Positions 45,445 through 55,623 of a DNA stretch of 64,000 nt are shown piece by piece. Source of the stretch: an uncultured Vibrio sp. (GTDB lineage Bacteria > Pseudomonadota > Gammaproteobacteria > Enterobacterales > Vibrionaceae). The stretch is taken from NCBI RefSeq assembly GCF_963675395.1, contig NZ_OY776223.1, forward strand, positions 1,054,001-1,118,000. Reading direction: 5' to 3'. The stretch's first letter is position 1. Each line of letters opens with the position of its first letter. The notes beneath the pieces are model-generated. The model saw nothing but the letters and a program-made list of their open reading frames with translations. It had not been told where the DNA came from and ran no database searches. A program made the translations under genes and the position numbers.

Positions 45445-46542
45445 TTGAGCAATAAAATCGTAACTCTAGAAATCAACCTAGAACCTTCAGATAACCGCCG
45501 ACTTGCTAGCCTGTGCGGTCCTTTCGATGACAACATCAAGCATTTAGAACGTCGTCTGGGCGTTGAAATCAACCACCGTAGCGACCACTTTACCATTGTT
45601 GGTAAACCTCACACTTCTGCCGCCGCTCTGGATATCCTGAAAACACTTTATGTCGATACCGCACCCGTGCGTGGCGAGATCCCAGATATAGAACCTGAGC
45701 AGATTCATTTATCGATCAAAGAGTCTGGCGTTTTAGAACAAAACACCGAGTCCAATATTGATCACGGCAAAGAAGTGTTCGTCAAAACCAAAAAAGGCGT
45801 GATCAAACCACGTACTCCTAATCAGGCTCAATACTTGGTTAACATGGTAACTCACGATATCTCTTTTGGTATTGGCCCGGCAGGTACAGGTAAGACTTAC
45901 CTTGCGGTAGCGGCAGCGGTTGATGCTTTAGAGCGTCAAGAGATCCGTCGTATTCTGTTGACACGTCCAGCGGTTGAAGCCGGTGAGAAACTGGGCTTCT
46001 TACCTGGTGACCTAAGCCAAAAGGTTGACCCATACCTTCGTCCACTATACGACGCGCTGTTCGAGATGCTAGGCTTTGAACGCGTGGAAAAACTGATTGA
46101 ACGTAACGTGATTGAAGTTGCGCCACTGGCATACATGCGTGGCCGTACCCTGAATGACGCATTTATCATTCTGGATGAAAGCCAAAATACGACCGTTGAG
46201 CAGATGAAAATGTTCCTGACGCGTATTGGCTTTAACTCACGTGCAGTCATCACTGGTGACGTGACTCAGATTGACTTGCCGCGTGGCGCGAAATCTGGCC
46301 TTCGTCATGCAATTGAAGTACTGAGTGAAGTGGATGACATCAGCTTTAACTTCTTCCAAGCAGATGACGTTGTGCGTCACCCAGTTGTTGCTCGTATTGT
46401 TAACGCGTACGAGAAATGGGAAGCACAAGACCAGAAAGAGCGTAAAGAGTTTGAAAAGCGCCGTCGTGAAGAGCGCGATGCCAAGTTGCTTGAAGCGGCA
46501 AAAGCAGAGTTAAGTGCTCAAGTCACAGAGAGTAAGGAATAA
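45445..46542 (+). CDS. ybeZ: PhoH-like ATPase YbeZ
   Basis: 365 aa starting at TTG 45445 with GAGAGG upstream; the alignment of the first residues with E. coli YbeZ supports this start. The Walker A motif is [15 protein letters not shown] (about 144) and Walker [12 protein letters not shown] (about 238). It is thought to act with YbeY in 16S rRNA and ribosome quality control. The C-terminal tail is highly charged ([20 protein letters not shown]). It is two bases from ybeY. Confidence 0.94.
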   Translation: MSNKIVTLEINLEPSDNRRLASLCGPFDDNIKHLERRLGVEINHRSDHFTIVGKPHTSAAALDILKTLYVDTAPVRGEIPDIEPEQIHLSIKESGVLEQNTESNIDHGKEVFVKTKKGVIKPRTPNQAQYLVNMVTHDISFGIGPAGTGKTYLAVAAAVDALERQEIRRILLTRPAVEAGEKLGFLPGDLSQKVDPYLRPLYDALFEMLGFERVEKLIERNVIEVAPLAYMRGRTLNDAFIILDESQNTTVEQMKMFLTRIGFNSRAVITGDVTQIDLPRGAKSGLRHAIEVLSEVDDISFNFFQADDVVRHPVVARIVNAYEKWEAQDQKERKEFEKRRREERDAKLLEAAKAELSAQVTESKE

Positions 46543-46544
46543 AG

Positions 46545-47009
46545 ATGGCGATTGAACTTGATCTTCAACTGGCAGTCGAAAACGAAGAAGGCTTACCTTC
46601 TCAGCAAGACTTTCAACTGTGGCTGGATAAGACTATTCCTCTGTTTCAGCCGCAGGCAGAAGTCACCATTCGCATTGTCGATGAGCAAGAGAGCCACACT
46701 CTGAATCACGAATACCGTGGTAAAGATAAACCGACCAATGTGCTTTCTTTCCCATTTGAAGTACCTCCGGGTATGGAAATGGATCTGCTTGGTGATTTGA
46801 TTATCTGTCGCCAAGTGGTTGAAAAAGAGGCGCTAGAGCAAAATAAACCTCTGTTAGCACATTGGGCGCATATGGTTGTACATGGCAGCTTGCATCTGCT
46901 AGGTTATGATCATATCGAGGATGACGAAGCCGAAGAGATGGAGTCCCTCGAAACAGAAATCATGCAGGGTATGGGTTATGAAGACCCTTACATTGCTGAA
47001 AAGGAGTAA
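46545..47009 (+). CDS. ybeY: Endoribonuclease YbeY
   Basis: 154 aa. YbeY is a zinc-dependent RNase for 16S rRNA 3'-end maturation and ribosome quality control. The metal motif [11 protein letters not shown] (three His) is near residue 117, and [19 protein letters not shown] is the conserved middle segment. It follows ybeZ with a two-base gap, its standard partner. Confidence 0.97.
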   Translation: MAIELDLQLAVENEEGLPSQQDFQLWLDKTIPLFQPQAEVTIRIVDEQESHTLNHEYRGKDKPTNVLSFPFEVPPGMEMDLLGDLIICRQVVEKEALEQNKPLLAHWAHMVVHGSLHLLGYDHIEDDEAEEMESLETEIMQGMGYEDPYIAEKE

Positions 47010-47113
47010 CCTCGGTTGCTCAGCAGGGAAAGGCGGATCACCTACATTACCCTCGTGTTCGCCTTTCTACGTGAGCTATCACACTTCTGATAGCGTTACT
47101 TAATTGAGAAACA

Positions 47114-48013
47114 ATGAACGAAGATAATTCTCCCTCTTCTAGCGAAGGTAAGAAAGAAAAGGCAGAAGGTCCGAGTAGAAAGTCCTTCTTTGAACGTCTA
47201 GGTCAACTTTTCCAGGGCGATCCTAAAGACCGCCAAGAGCTTGTGGATGTTATCCGCGACTCAGAAGAAAATGACCTGATTGACCATGACACCCGCGATA
47301 TGCTCGAAGGTGTTATGGAAATCTCCGAAATGCGCGTGCGTGACATTATGATCCCACGTTCGCAAATGGTTACTGTTGAGCGCACTCACGATTTAGACAC
47401 GCTAATCGCACTAATTACGGATGCTCAACACTCGCGTTACCCTGTTATCAGCGAGGATAAAGACCATGTGGAAGGCATTCTACTAGCGAAGGACTTACTC
47501 AAATACTTAGGCTCAGGCAGCAACCCATTTGATATTGAAGAAGTGATTCGACCTGCAGTTGTGGTTCCGGAAAGCAAACGTGTTGACCGCCTGCTAAAAG
47601 AGTTCCGTGAAGAACGCTATCATATGGCGATTGTTGTCGATGAATTCGGCGGCGTTTCTGGCCTCGTAACCATTGAAGATATTCTGGAAGAAATCGTTGG
47701 CGATATCGAAGATGAGTTCGACGAATCTGAAGAGACTGACATTCGTAAGCTGAGCAAACATACGTTTGCTGTCAGAGCTCTGACAACGATTGAAGAGTTT
47801 AATGAGACATTCGGCACTAACTTCAGCGATGAAGAGGTGGATACCGTAGGTGGCATGGTTATGACTGCCTTTGGCCACTTACCTTCTCGTGGCGAACTGG
47901 TTGAAATTGAAAGTTATAACTTCAAAGTCACCGCTGCCGATAACCGTCGTGTCATTCAACTCCAAGTGACTATTCCAGACGAAGAAGCACTGGTTGAAGC
48001 CACTCAAGAGTAA
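47114..48013 (+). CDS. corC: CorC-type CBS-domain transporter-associated protein
   Basis: 299 aa. Two CBS domains are seen ([20 protein letters not shown], about 70 onward; and [20 protein letters not shown], about 140), followed by a CorC/HlyC C-terminal domain ([20 protein letters not shown]). Known as a magnesium and cobalt efflux protein in Salmonella. It has no membrane segment of its own. It lies 104 bp after ybeY and immediately before lnt, as in E. coli. Confidence 0.93.
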   Translation: MNEDNSPSSSEGKKEKAEGPSRKSFFERLGQLFQGDPKDRQELVDVIRDSEENDLIDHDTRDMLEGVMEISEMRVRDIMIPRSQMVTVERTHDLDTLIALITDAQHSRYPVISEDKDHVEGILLAKDLLKYLGSGSNPFDIEEVIRPAVVVPESKRVDRLLKEFREERYHMAIVVDEFGGVSGLVTIEDILEEIVGDIEDEFDESEETDIRKLSKHTFAVRALTTIEEFNETFGTNFSDEEVDTVGGMVMTAFGHLPSRGELVEIESYNFKVTAADNRRVIQLQVTIPDEEALVEATQE

Positions 48014-48047
48014 CGCGATACCCTACTGGGAATATCAGAAAAATATA

Positions 48048-49565
48048 ATGATGAATGTACTCTTTCATCGCCTCAAGCGGCCCTTCGTGGCCGCTTTTAT
48101 TGGCGCTTGCACCACTCTGGCTTTTGCTCCTTACCAACTATGGCCGATCGCTATTCTTAGCCCCGCCATACTACTCATCCTTCTCGCCAATCAGACGCCC
48201 AAACGCGCACTTTGGATTGGTTACTCGTGGGGCTTTGGCCAATTTGCCACTGGTATTAGCTGGGTTTACGTCAGTATTTCTGGCTTTGGCGGCATGCCGC
48301 TTATTGCTAACCTCTTCCTGATGGGGCTGTTGGTCGCCTATCTGGCGATCTATTCTGGTCTGTTTGCCTGGCTAAAGAACAAATTCTTCCCTCAAATTAC
48401 TCTAAGCACCACACTGCTTGCTGCTCCTGCGCTATGGCTGATGACCGATTGGCTGCGTGGCTGGGTGATGACAGGTTTCCCATGGCTATGGCTCGGATAC
48501 AGCCAGATTGACGCCCCGCTGGCGAGTTTTGCGCCTATTGGCGGTGTAGAGCTTCTCACTCTGTTTATTATCATATCTGCTGGCGCATTGGCATACGCTT
48601 GGTTACATAAACAGTGGCTAGTGGTGGTAATACCGGCTGTACTTTTGAGCACAGGTTTTGGTATCCGTCAGTATGATTGGGTGACGCCTCGTTCTCAGGA
48701 CGTCACCAAAGTCGCGCTCATCCAAGGCAATGTCGACCAAAAACTGAAATGGCTGCCTACACAGCGCTGGCCAACCATTATGAAGTACACCGATCTGACT
48801 CGCGAAAACTGGGATGCGGACATCATTGTCTGGCCAGAAGCCGCGATTCCGGCGTTTGAGATTGAAGTACCTTCATTCCTACAGAACTTAGACAGTGCTG
48901 CAAAAATGAATCACAGCGCCATTATCACCGGTGTGGTGAATCAGGGCGAAGACCGACAGTTCTACAATAGCATTCTTTCTCTCGGTGCCACGCCATATGG
49001 CGATTACAGCTTTGACTTAACAGAACGTTACCATAAGCATCATTTGCTGCCGTTTGGTGAGTTTGTGCCGTTTGAGGATATCTTACGCCCACTTGCGCCT
49101 TTCTTTAATTTGCCGATGTCTTCATTCAGTCGTGGTGACTTCGTTCAGCCTAACATCGTTGCGAATGGCAAGCACATGGCGCCCGCTCTGTGTTATGAAA
49201 TCATTTTTAATGAGCAGGTTCGTCAAAACGTGAACGATGACACCGACTTCATCCTCACGCTTTCTAACGATGCGTGGTTTGGGCATTCGATTGGTCCACT
49301 TCAGCATATGGAAATCGCCCGTATGCGTGCACTGGAGCTTGGCAAGCCGCTGATCCGCTCAACGAATAACGGATTAACTGCCGTCACAGACCACAAAGGT
49401 AAGATTATTGAGCAGGTGCCTCAGTTTGAAACCGCAGTGTTGCGTGCAGAGCTGACACCAACCGATGGGAAAACACCCTATCGCATTGTTGGCACTTGGC
49501 CATTATACATTTGGGTAGCGATAAGCCTAATGTTCACCTGGTGGCGAAAATCACGTTTAATTTAA
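48048..49565 (+). CDS. lnt: Apolipoprotein N-acyltransferase Lnt
   Basis: 505 aa. Lnt adds the third acyl chain to lipoproteins at the inner membrane. There are several membrane segments at the N-terminus, then a nitrilase domain with the catalytic Glu in [30 protein letters not shown] and the catalytic Cys in [10 protein letters not shown]. The start is ATG 48048 or the next codon 48051; a longer frame overlaps corC. It provides mature lipoproteins for the LolB and LptE encoded nearby. A palindromic element abuts the stop. Confidence 0.95.
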   Translation: MMNVLFHRLKRPFVAAFIGACTTLAFAPYQLWPIAILSPAILLILLANQTPKRALWIGYSWGFGQFATGISWVYVSISGFGGMPLIANLFLMGLLVAYLAIYSGLFAWLKNKFFPQITLSTTLLAAPALWLMTDWLRGWVMTGFPWLWLGYSQIDAPLASFAPIGGVELLTLFIIISAGALAYAWLHKQWLVVVIPAVLLSTGFGIRQYDWVTPRSQDVTKVALIQGNVDQKLKWLPTQRWPTIMKYTDLTRENWDADIIVWPEAAIPAFEIEVPSFLQNLDSAAKMNHSAIITGVVNQGEDRQFYNSILSLGATPYGDYSFDLTERYHKHHLLPFGEFVPFEDILRPLAPFFNLPMSSFSRGDFVQPNIVANGKHMAPALCYEIIFNEQVRQNVNDDTDFILTLSNDAWFGHSIGPLQHMEIARMRALELGKPLIRSTNNGLTAVTDHKGKIIEQVPQFETAVLRAELTPTDGKTPYRIVGTWPLYIWVAISLMFTWWRKSRLI

Positions 49566-49568
49566 TCA

Positions 49569-49702
49569 GTCATCCTGAACAGCGACGAAGGAGCGTGATT
49601 CAGGATCTACTATCAGAGTTTGTTGTATTATAGATGTTCACTTTACCTTAAACACATGCTTTGAATAGATTCCAGATGTCGCTATGGCTCCTCGGAATGA
49701 CG
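49569..49702 (-). repeat. MITE-like palindromic element, copy C
   Basis: 134 bp, inverted relative to copies A and B: it starts GTCATCCTGAACAGCGACGA and ends GCTCCTCGGAATGACG. It begins three bases after the lnt stop codon. The arm pair GTGATTCAGGATCTACT and AATAGATTCCAGATGTCGC corresponds to the inner arms of copy A. Confidence 0.75.
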
Positions 49703-49754
49703 CTAGTGAGTGACAGTTATTTTAAAAATAGTTAAGCGAACAGCACTACCAACT

Positions 49755-49782
49755 AAAAAAGAGGCGTTGTCGCCTCTTTTTT
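49755..49782. terminator. Bidirectional terminator between lnt and the YbeL-like gene
   Basis: AAAAAAGAGGCG and CGCCTCTTTTTT are a perfect 12-base inverted repeat around TTGT. It can end both converging units. Confidence 0.88.
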
Positions 49783-49790
49783 CATACTTG

Positions 49791-50261
49791 TTAAGGCTTT
49801 AAAGACTGGCGACTAAAGCCAGTATGGCCGCACTTGATACACGGAATGATAATGGTTGGATGGTTATACGTAGTTTTATGACCACATTCATCGCACACTA
49901 AGGTGCCCAAACCAATCACTTCACCAACCTGATACAGGCCTTGATGCTCGAGGTCATCAAACAACTCAACCCACTCAACTTTGGTCCGGTCGGTTATTTC
50001 TAACAATCCTTGCCAGATTGAATCCGCAATCGTTAGGTAAAAAGGGCCACTTTTACTGTCTTCGTAATTTTCTGAAAACTCTTTTAAGTCAGATTTGACG
50101 TACGCTTTAATCAAAGCCAACTCGTCTTTGGTCAGGTCATTTGCGGCTTCCACCACCTTGCCCGACGTCTCTATCGCTTTGTTAACTTCTTCGGGACTGT
50201 GCTTCAAGGTTTCAATCACATCCTCGAGCATTTCCTCATAACCTGTTTTACGTTTAGGCAT
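49791..50261 (-). CDS. ybeL: DUF1451 zinc-ribbon protein (YbeL family)
   Basis: 156 aa from the ATG at 50261, preceded by GGAGG. The N-terminal two thirds are helical and acidic (MLEDVIETLKHSPEEVNKAI). The C-terminal zinc ribbon has two CxxC pairs, CDECGHKT and CIKCGHTGF. The family is widespread and of unknown function. It converges on lnt and is divergent from leuS, as ybeL is in E. coli. Confidence 0.88.
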   Translation of the reverse strand: MPKRKTGYEEMLEDVIETLKHSPEEVNKAIETSGKVVEAANDLTKDELALIKAYVKSDLKEFSENYEDSKSGPFYLTIADSIWQGLLEITDRTKVEWVELFDDLEHQGLYQVGEVIGLGTLVCDECGHKTTYNHPTIIIPCIKCGHTGFSRQSLKP

Positions 50262-50415
50262 AACTGACCTCCATCTTTCTCCTACCTGCGTGACTTGAGT
50301 ACGCAAGGGTATAGATTGGCTATTGTTGTGATCCCTAGCTTTAGGTATTCTATGACGATCTATTTAAGTCTGTTCTAACCGAACTCACAAATTCCAAGAT
50401 AACCGGATATCATCG

Positions 50416-52989
50416 ATGCAAGAGCAATACAACCCACAAGACATTGAACAGAAAGTTCAAAAGCACTGGGATGACAACAAGACCTTTGTTGTAAGTGAAG
50501 ACCCAAATAAAGAAAAATTCTACTGTCTATCTATGTTCCCTTACCCAAGTGGTCGACTGCACATGGGTCACGTGCGTAACTACACCATCGGTGACGTAGT
50601 ATCTCGTTTCCAGCGCCTACAAGGCAAAAACGTGATGCAACCTATCGGTTGGGATGCATTCGGTCTGCCTGCAGAAAACGCAGCAGTAAAAAACAAGACA
50701 GCACCAGCACCATGGACTTACGAAAACATTGAGTACATGAAGAACCAGCTTAAGCTTCTGGGCTTTGGTTACGACTGGAACCGCGAATTCGCGACCTGTA
50801 CGCCAGAATACTACCGTTGGGAACAAGAGTTCTTCACTAAGCTTTACGAAAAAGGCCTGGTTTACAAGAAGACTTCATCAGTGAACTGGTGTCCAAACGA
50901 CCAGACTGTTCTAGCGAACGAACAGGTTGAAGATGGCTGCTGCTGGCGTTGTGACACGCCTGTAGAGCAAAAAGAGATCCCTCAGTGGTTCATTAAGATC
51001 ACTGAATACGCGCAAGAACTACTAGACGACCTAGACAACCTAGACGGCTGGCCTGAAATGGTGAAAACCATGCAGCGCAACTGGATCGGCCGCTCTGAAG
51101 GTGTTGAACTGAAGTTTGAAGTGAAGGGCCAGCAAGACCTAGAAGTTTACACTACGCGTCCAGACACACTTATGGGTGTGACATACGTGGGTATCGCAGC
51201 AGGCCACCCTCTTGCAGCATTAGCAGCAGAGAACAACCCAGAGCTTGCAGCATTTATCGACGAATGTAAGAACAACAAAGTTGCTGAAGCTGAACTAGCG
51301 ACAATGGAGAAGAAAGGTATGGCGACTGGCCTTACTGCGATTCATCCATTGAACGGCCGTGAAGTACCAGTATACGTAGCAAACTTCGTACTGATGGACT
51401 ACGGTACAGGCGCGGTTATGGCAGTACCTGCTCACGACCAACGTGATTTTGAGTTCGCAACTAAGTACGGCCTGGACATCGTTCCTGTTATCAAGCCTGC
51501 TGACGGTAGCGAACTAGACGTTTCTGAAGCGGCATACACAGAGAAAGGCGTTCTGTTCGATTCTGGTGAGTTCGACGGTCTTGAATTCCAAGCGGCATTC
51601 GATGCAATCGCAGCGAAACTAGAAGCAGAAGGTAAAGGTACTAAGACGGTTAACTTCCGTCTACGTGACTGGGGTGTATCTCGTCAACGTTACTGGGGCG
51701 CACCAATCCCAATGGTAACAACTGAAGATGGTCAAGTTCATCCAGTACCAGCTGATCAACTACCAGTGATTCTTCCAGAAGACGTGGTAATGGACGGCGT
51801 AACCAGCCCAATCAAAGCAGACAAAGAATGGGCGAAGACAACCTTCAACGGCGAACCTGCTCTACGTGAGACAGATACGTTCGATACGTTCATGGAATCT
51901 TCTTGGTACTACGCGCGTTACTGTTCACCACAAGCAGACGACATCCTGGATCCAGAAAAAGCAAACTACTGGCTACCAGTAGACCAGTACATCGGTGGTA
52001 TCGAGCACGCTTGTATGCACCTATTGTACTCACGCTTCTTCCACAAACTGCTGCGTGATGCGGGCTACGTAACATCTGACGAGCCGTTCAAGCAACTACT
52101 ATGTCAAGGCATGGTACTAGCAGACGCGTTCTACCACGAGAATGAGAAAGGCGGTAAAGAGTGGGTTGCGCCTACTGATGTTACTGTAGAGCGTGACGGC
52201 AAAGGCCGTATCACTTCTGCTAAAGACAACGAAGGCCGTGACGTTGAGCACTCAGGCATGATCAAGATGTCTAAGTCGAAGAACAACGGTATCGATCCGC
52301 AAGAGATGGTCGACAAGTACGGCGCTGATACAGTACGTCTATTTATGATGTTCGCCTCTCCAGCAGACATGACACTTGAGTGGCAAGAGTCTGGAGTAGA
52401 AGGTGCAAACCGCTTCCTGAAACGTGTTTGGAAACTAGTGAAAGAGCACACAGCAAAAGGTGCGGCAGAAGCAGTCGACGCAGCAGCACTTTCTGGCGAG
52501 CAAAAAGCACTTCGTCGCGACGTTCACAAAACTATCGCGAAAGTGACTGACGATATCGCTCGTCGCCAAACGTTCAACACGGCTATCGCAGCAATCATGG
52601 AACTGATGAACAAGCTAGCGAAAGCACCTCAAGAGTCTGCACAAGACCGTGCTATCCTTGATGAAGCACTGAGAGCGGTTGTAGCAATGCTTTACCCTAT
52701 CACTCCGCACATTTCATACGAGCTATGGACTGCACTGGGTGAGACTGACATCGACAACGCGACTTGGCCAACTTTCGACGAGAAAGCACTGGTTGAAGAT
52801 GAAAAAACCATCGTTGTTCAAGTTAACGGTAAGCTACGTGCGAAACTGACGGTTGCTGCAGATGCAACCAAAGAGCAAGTAGAAGAGCTTGGTCTGAACG
52901 ATGAGAACGTCACTAAGTTCACTGAAGATAAAACCATCCGTAAGGTGATTTACGTTCCGGGTAAACTTCTGAACATCGTTGCAAACTAA
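50416..52989 (+). CDS. leuS: Leucyl-tRNA synthetase LeuS
   Basis: 857 aa, class I. The HIGH motif is HMGH in [20 protein letters not shown] (about 40-60), the KMSKS motif KMSKSKNNG is near residue 619, and the CP1 editing domain has [20 protein letters not shown]. The anticodon-binding region and the C-terminal domain are complete. Codon use is strongly biased, as for abundant proteins. It charges the tRNA-Leu species expanded in this window. It is followed by lptE and holA. Confidence 0.98.
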   Translation: MQEQYNPQDIEQKVQKHWDDNKTFVVSEDPNKEKFYCLSMFPYPSGRLHMGHVRNYTIGDVVSRFQRLQGKNVMQPIGWDAFGLPAENAAVKNKTAPAPWTYENIEYMKNQLKLLGFGYDWNREFATCTPEYYRWEQEFFTKLYEKGLVYKKTSSVNWCPNDQTVLANEQVEDGCCWRCDTPVEQKEIPQWFIKITEYAQELLDDLDNLDGWPEMVKTMQRNWIGRSEGVELKFEVKGQQDLEVYTTRPDTLMGVTYVGIAAGHPLAALAAENNPELAAFIDECKNNKVAEAELATMEKKGMATGLTAIHPLNGREVPVYVANFVLMDYGTGAVMAVPAHDQRDFEFATKYGLDIVPVIKPADGSELDVSEAAYTEKGVLFDSGEFDGLEFQAAFDAIAAKLEAEGKGTKTVNFRLRDWGVSRQRYWGAPIPMVTTEDGQVHPVPADQLPVILPEDVVMDGVTSPIKADKEWAKTTFNGEPALRETDTFDTFMESSWYYARYCSPQADDILDPEKANYWLPVDQYIGGIEHACMHLLYSRFFHKLLRDAGYVTSDEPFKQLLCQGMVLADAFYHENEKGGKEWVAPTDVTVERDGKGRITSAKDNEGRDVEHSGMIKMSKSKNNGIDPQEMVDKYGADTVRLFMMFASPADMTLEWQESGVEGANRFLKRVWKLVKEHTAKGAAEAVDAAALSGEQKALRRDVHKTIAKVTDDIARRQTFNTAIAAIMELMNKLAKAPQESAQDRAILDEALRAVVAMLYPITPHISYELWTALGETDIDNATWPTFDEKALVEDEKTIVVQVNGKLRAKLTVAADATKEQVEELGLNDENVTKFTEDKTIRKVIYVPGKLLNIVAN

Positions 52990-53045
52990 TCACAGCTTGC
53001 AATTTCTCGACGCTTAGCGAACTAATTTGCTGGTCTAGAGTCTTT

Positions 53046-53071
53046 AAACAGGGTGAACCTTCACCCTGTTT
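53046..53071. terminator. Inverted repeat after leuS, probable terminator
   Basis: AAACAGGGTGAA and TTCACCCTGTTT form a 12-pair perfect stem with a two-base loop. The following tail TATTTACC is poor in T, so it may be an attenuating rather than full terminator. Confidence 0.6.
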
Positions 53072-53146
53072 ATTTACCTCAAACCATTCTCACTGAGTGG
53101 TTTAAGGTAAATATCCCCTTTATTCAATTTAGGATGAATACAATCA

Positions 53147-53689
53147 ATGCGCTTTTTCTCTTTGATTAAACTACCTGTGGTATTGGTATTAGCCGGCCTT
53201 CTCTCTGCCTGTGGTTTTCACCTTCGCGGCGAGTACTCTGTACCGGAAGAGCTGCACACCATGTCATTCACCAGCTATGATGAATACAACCATCTAACAC
53301 GCTATGTGAAATCTCAGCTTACGCTGAATAAAGTGGAACTCGTTCAACCATCATCAAGCGTACCAAACCTGCATCTGATTGAAACGAGCCTTGAAGAGCG
53401 TACGCTATCGCTATACCAAAACAGCCGTGCAGCAGAGAAAGAACTGACTTACGTGGTGCAATACCGTGTCACGATTCCGGGTTATGGCGCAAAAGACTAC
53501 ACCACCACGGTAAATCGTAACTACCTAGATAACCCGCTAACTGCCTTGGCGAAGTCGGTAGAACGCGACGTAATTAAGGATGAAATGCACTTACAAGCGG
53601 CGAAGCAAATGATGCGTCAGTTAGGCCGTGTTCGTGCAGAATACGAGTCAGGCGAAATTAACCAGCCAGCTACGAACACGAACTCTTAA
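53147..53689 (+). CDS. lptE: LPS-assembly lipoprotein LptE
   Basis: 180 aa. The lipoprotein signal ends GLLSAC (Cys22), followed by GFHLRGEYSVPEEL, the LptE opening. LptE plugs the LptD barrel and helps LPS reach the cell surface. The protein length matches the family. It lies between leuS and holA with five bases to holA, the E. coli order. Confidence 0.94.
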   Translation: MRFFSLIKLPVVLVLAGLLSACGFHLRGEYSVPEELHTMSFTSYDEYNHLTRYVKSQLTLNKVELVQPSSSVPNLHLIETSLEERTLSLYQNSRAAEKELTYVVQYRVTIPGYGAKDYTTTVNRNYLDNPLTALAKSVERDVIKDEMHLQAAKQMMRQLGRVRAEYESGEINQPATNTNS

Positions 53690-53694
53690 GTAAC

Positions 53695-54714
53695 ATGCGA
53701 GTATATGCGGACAAGCTGGCGGATCACTTAGCCAAGCACATCAAGCCAATTTACCTGATCTTTGGTAATGAACCCCTGTTAATTCAGGAAAGCCGTCAAG
53801 CAATCCAGAAAACGGCATTGCAACACGGTTTTGAAGAAAAGCATCGCTTTGCTGTTGATGCGAGCTTAGATTGGAACCAGGTTTATGACTGCTTCCAGGC
53901 GCTCAGTCTGTTCTCCAGTCGCCAATTAATTGAGCTCGAAATACCAGAAGCTGGTGTCAACACCGCGATAAGCAAAGAACTGCAGATACTGTCAGATATG
54001 ATGCACGATGACATCATGCTGGTCATTGTTGGCAGCAAGCTGACCAAAGCGCAGGAAAACAGTAAATGGTTTAAGTCACTGAGTACAAAAGGTGATTGGG
54101 TAAGTTGCCTGACACCAGACCTTCAGCGTCTGCCAATGTTCATTCAAGCACGTTGTCGCATACTTGGGTTGAAACCGGACCAGCAATCGCTGCAAATGCT
54201 CGCTCAGTGGCATGAGGGGAACCTGTTCGCACTGTCACAAAGCCTAGAAAAACTGGCTCTGCTTTATCCTGATGGCGAACTCACCATAGTGCGCTTACAA
54301 GAAGCGTTAAGTCGCCACAACCATTTTACAACGTTCAACTGGATTGATGCTTTGCTTGCCGGAAAAGCTAACCGTGCCCAACGTATTTTGCGTCAGTTAG
54401 AAGCTGAAGGCGTTGAAGCGGTGATTCTTATTCGCAGCGTTCAGAAAGAGTTCAACCAACTGCTGAGCATGCATCAAGATTTGACCAAGATGAACGTCAA
54501 CCAAGTGTTTGAAAAATATCGTGTGTGGCAAAATAAACGCCCTTTGTACAACGCAGCCTTGACTCGTCTTTCAGCCAGAAAAATCTTTAAGCTTGTGTCT
54601 CTTCTTACTCAGGCAGAGATAAAAGCTAAAACCCAATATGACGAATCCGTCTGGCCAACTATGCATCAATTGAGCCTGGAAACCTGCTCTCCTGATATTA
54701 AGCTGGCAATTTAA
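53695..54714 (+). CDS. holA: DNA polymerase III delta subunit HolA
   Basis: 339 aa. HolA is the clamp-loader wrench that opens the beta ring. The N-terminus PIYLIFGNEPLLIQESRQAI and the segment FEEKHRFAVDASLDWNQVYD are typical of the AAA-like domain I. The C-terminal helical domain contains VEAVILIRSVQKEFNQLLSM. It is tightly linked to lptE. Confidence 0.95.
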   Translation: MRVYADKLADHLAKHIKPIYLIFGNEPLLIQESRQAIQKTALQHGFEEKHRFAVDASLDWNQVYDCFQALSLFSSRQLIELEIPEAGVNTAISKELQILSDMMHDDIMLVIVGSKLTKAQENSKWFKSLSTKGDWVSCLTPDLQRLPMFIQARCRILGLKPDQQSLQMLAQWHEGNLFALSQSLEKLALLYPDGELTIVRLQEALSRHNHFTTFNWIDALLAGKANRAQRILRQLEAEGVEAVILIRSVQKEFNQLLSMHQDLTKMNVNQVFEKYRVWQNKRPLYNAALTRLSARKIFKLVSLLTQAEIKAKTQYDESVWPTMHQLSLETCSPDIKLAI

Positions 54715-54801
54715 AAACCAAAGCGTGATATAGTGCGCGACCCGTTTTGCCAGATTAGCGCAAAACTATTTAGAGATAAGAGACAAACCGAGGAAAACCG
54801 A

Positions 54802-55119
54802 GTGCTTCGCGAAGAACTGAAAGACTTTCTAGCTGATAAAGCCGACGATATGAAAGCGGAAGATATCATCATCCTGAATGTGGAAGGCAAATCGAGCGTG
54901 ACAGATTACATGATCATCTGCACAGGCACGTCTAAACGTCACGTTTCATCCATCGCTGATCACGTTGCGTCTGAAGTAAAAAAAGCCGGCCTTGAACCTT
55001 TGGGCATGGAAGGCGAGAACGAAGGTGAATGGGTTGTTCTGGATATGGGTGATGCCATGCTGCACGTAATGCAAGAAGAACACCGCGAGCTGTACCAACT
55101 AGAAAAACTCTGGGGTTAA
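54802..55119 (+). CDS. rsfS: Ribosome silencing factor RsfS
   Basis: 105 aa from GTG 54802 with GAGG eight bases before. The frame extends upstream, but this start gives the E. coli length and alignment. RsfS binds ribosomal protein L14 and blocks subunit joining when nutrients are short. The motifs [20 protein letters not shown] and [20 protein letters not shown] are conserved. It begins the rsfS-rlmH-mrdA-mrdB-rlpA-dacA cluster, four bases before rlmH. Confidence 0.93.
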   Translation: MLREELKDFLADKADDMKAEDIIILNVEGKSSVTDYMIICTGTSKRHVSSIADHVASEVKKAGLEPLGMEGENEGEWVVLDMGDAMLHVMQEEHRELYQLEKLWG

Positions 55120-55123
55120 TCTT

Positions 55124-55594
55124 TTGAAAATTCAACTCATTGCTGTTGGTACCAAAATGCCAAAGTGGGTCGAGGAAGGCTTTCAAGAGTATCGCCGTCG
55201 TTTCCCGCACGATATGCCACTTGAATTGGTGGAGATCCCAGCAGGAAAACGCGGCAAGAACGCTGACATAGCGCGCATTCTGCAAAAAGAAGGCGAAGCC
55301 ATGCTGGCTGCAGTACCAAAAGGGAGCCGTATCGTCACTCTGGATATCCCTGGCAAAAAGTGGGACACCCCGCAACTGGCTGAGCAACTAGAAGCGTGGA
55401 AACTCGATGGGCGTGACGTATCGATCTTAATCGGCGGCCCTGAAGGTCTGGCACCAGCATGCAAAGCAGCCGCAGACCAAAGCTGGTCATTATCAGCCTT
55501 AACGTTACCTCACCCTCTGGTGCGTATTGTCATGGCTGAAAGCTTATACCGAGCGTGGAGCATTACCGCTAACCACCCTTACCATCGCGAATAA
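55124..55594 (+). CDS. rlmH: 23S rRNA pseudouridine(1915) N3-methyltransferase RlmH
   Basis: 156 aa starting at TTG 55124 ([20 protein letters not shown]). It methylates pseudouridine 1915 in helix 69 of 23S rRNA. The knotted SPOUT fold is shown by [20 protein letters not shown] and [20 protein letters not shown] with the terminal [15 protein letters not shown]. The length is the family norm. It lies four bases after rsfS. Confidence 0.96.
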   Translation: MKIQLIAVGTKMPKWVEEGFQEYRRRFPHDMPLELVEIPAGKRGKNADIARILQKEGEAMLAAVPKGSRIVTLDIPGKKWDTPQLAEQLEAWKLDGRDVSILIGGPEGLAPACKAAADQSWSLSALTLPHPLVRIVMAESLYRAWSITANHPYHRE

Positions 55595-55623
55595 TCGCTG
55601 TTTAACTTTAGAGCCAAGCGTTA

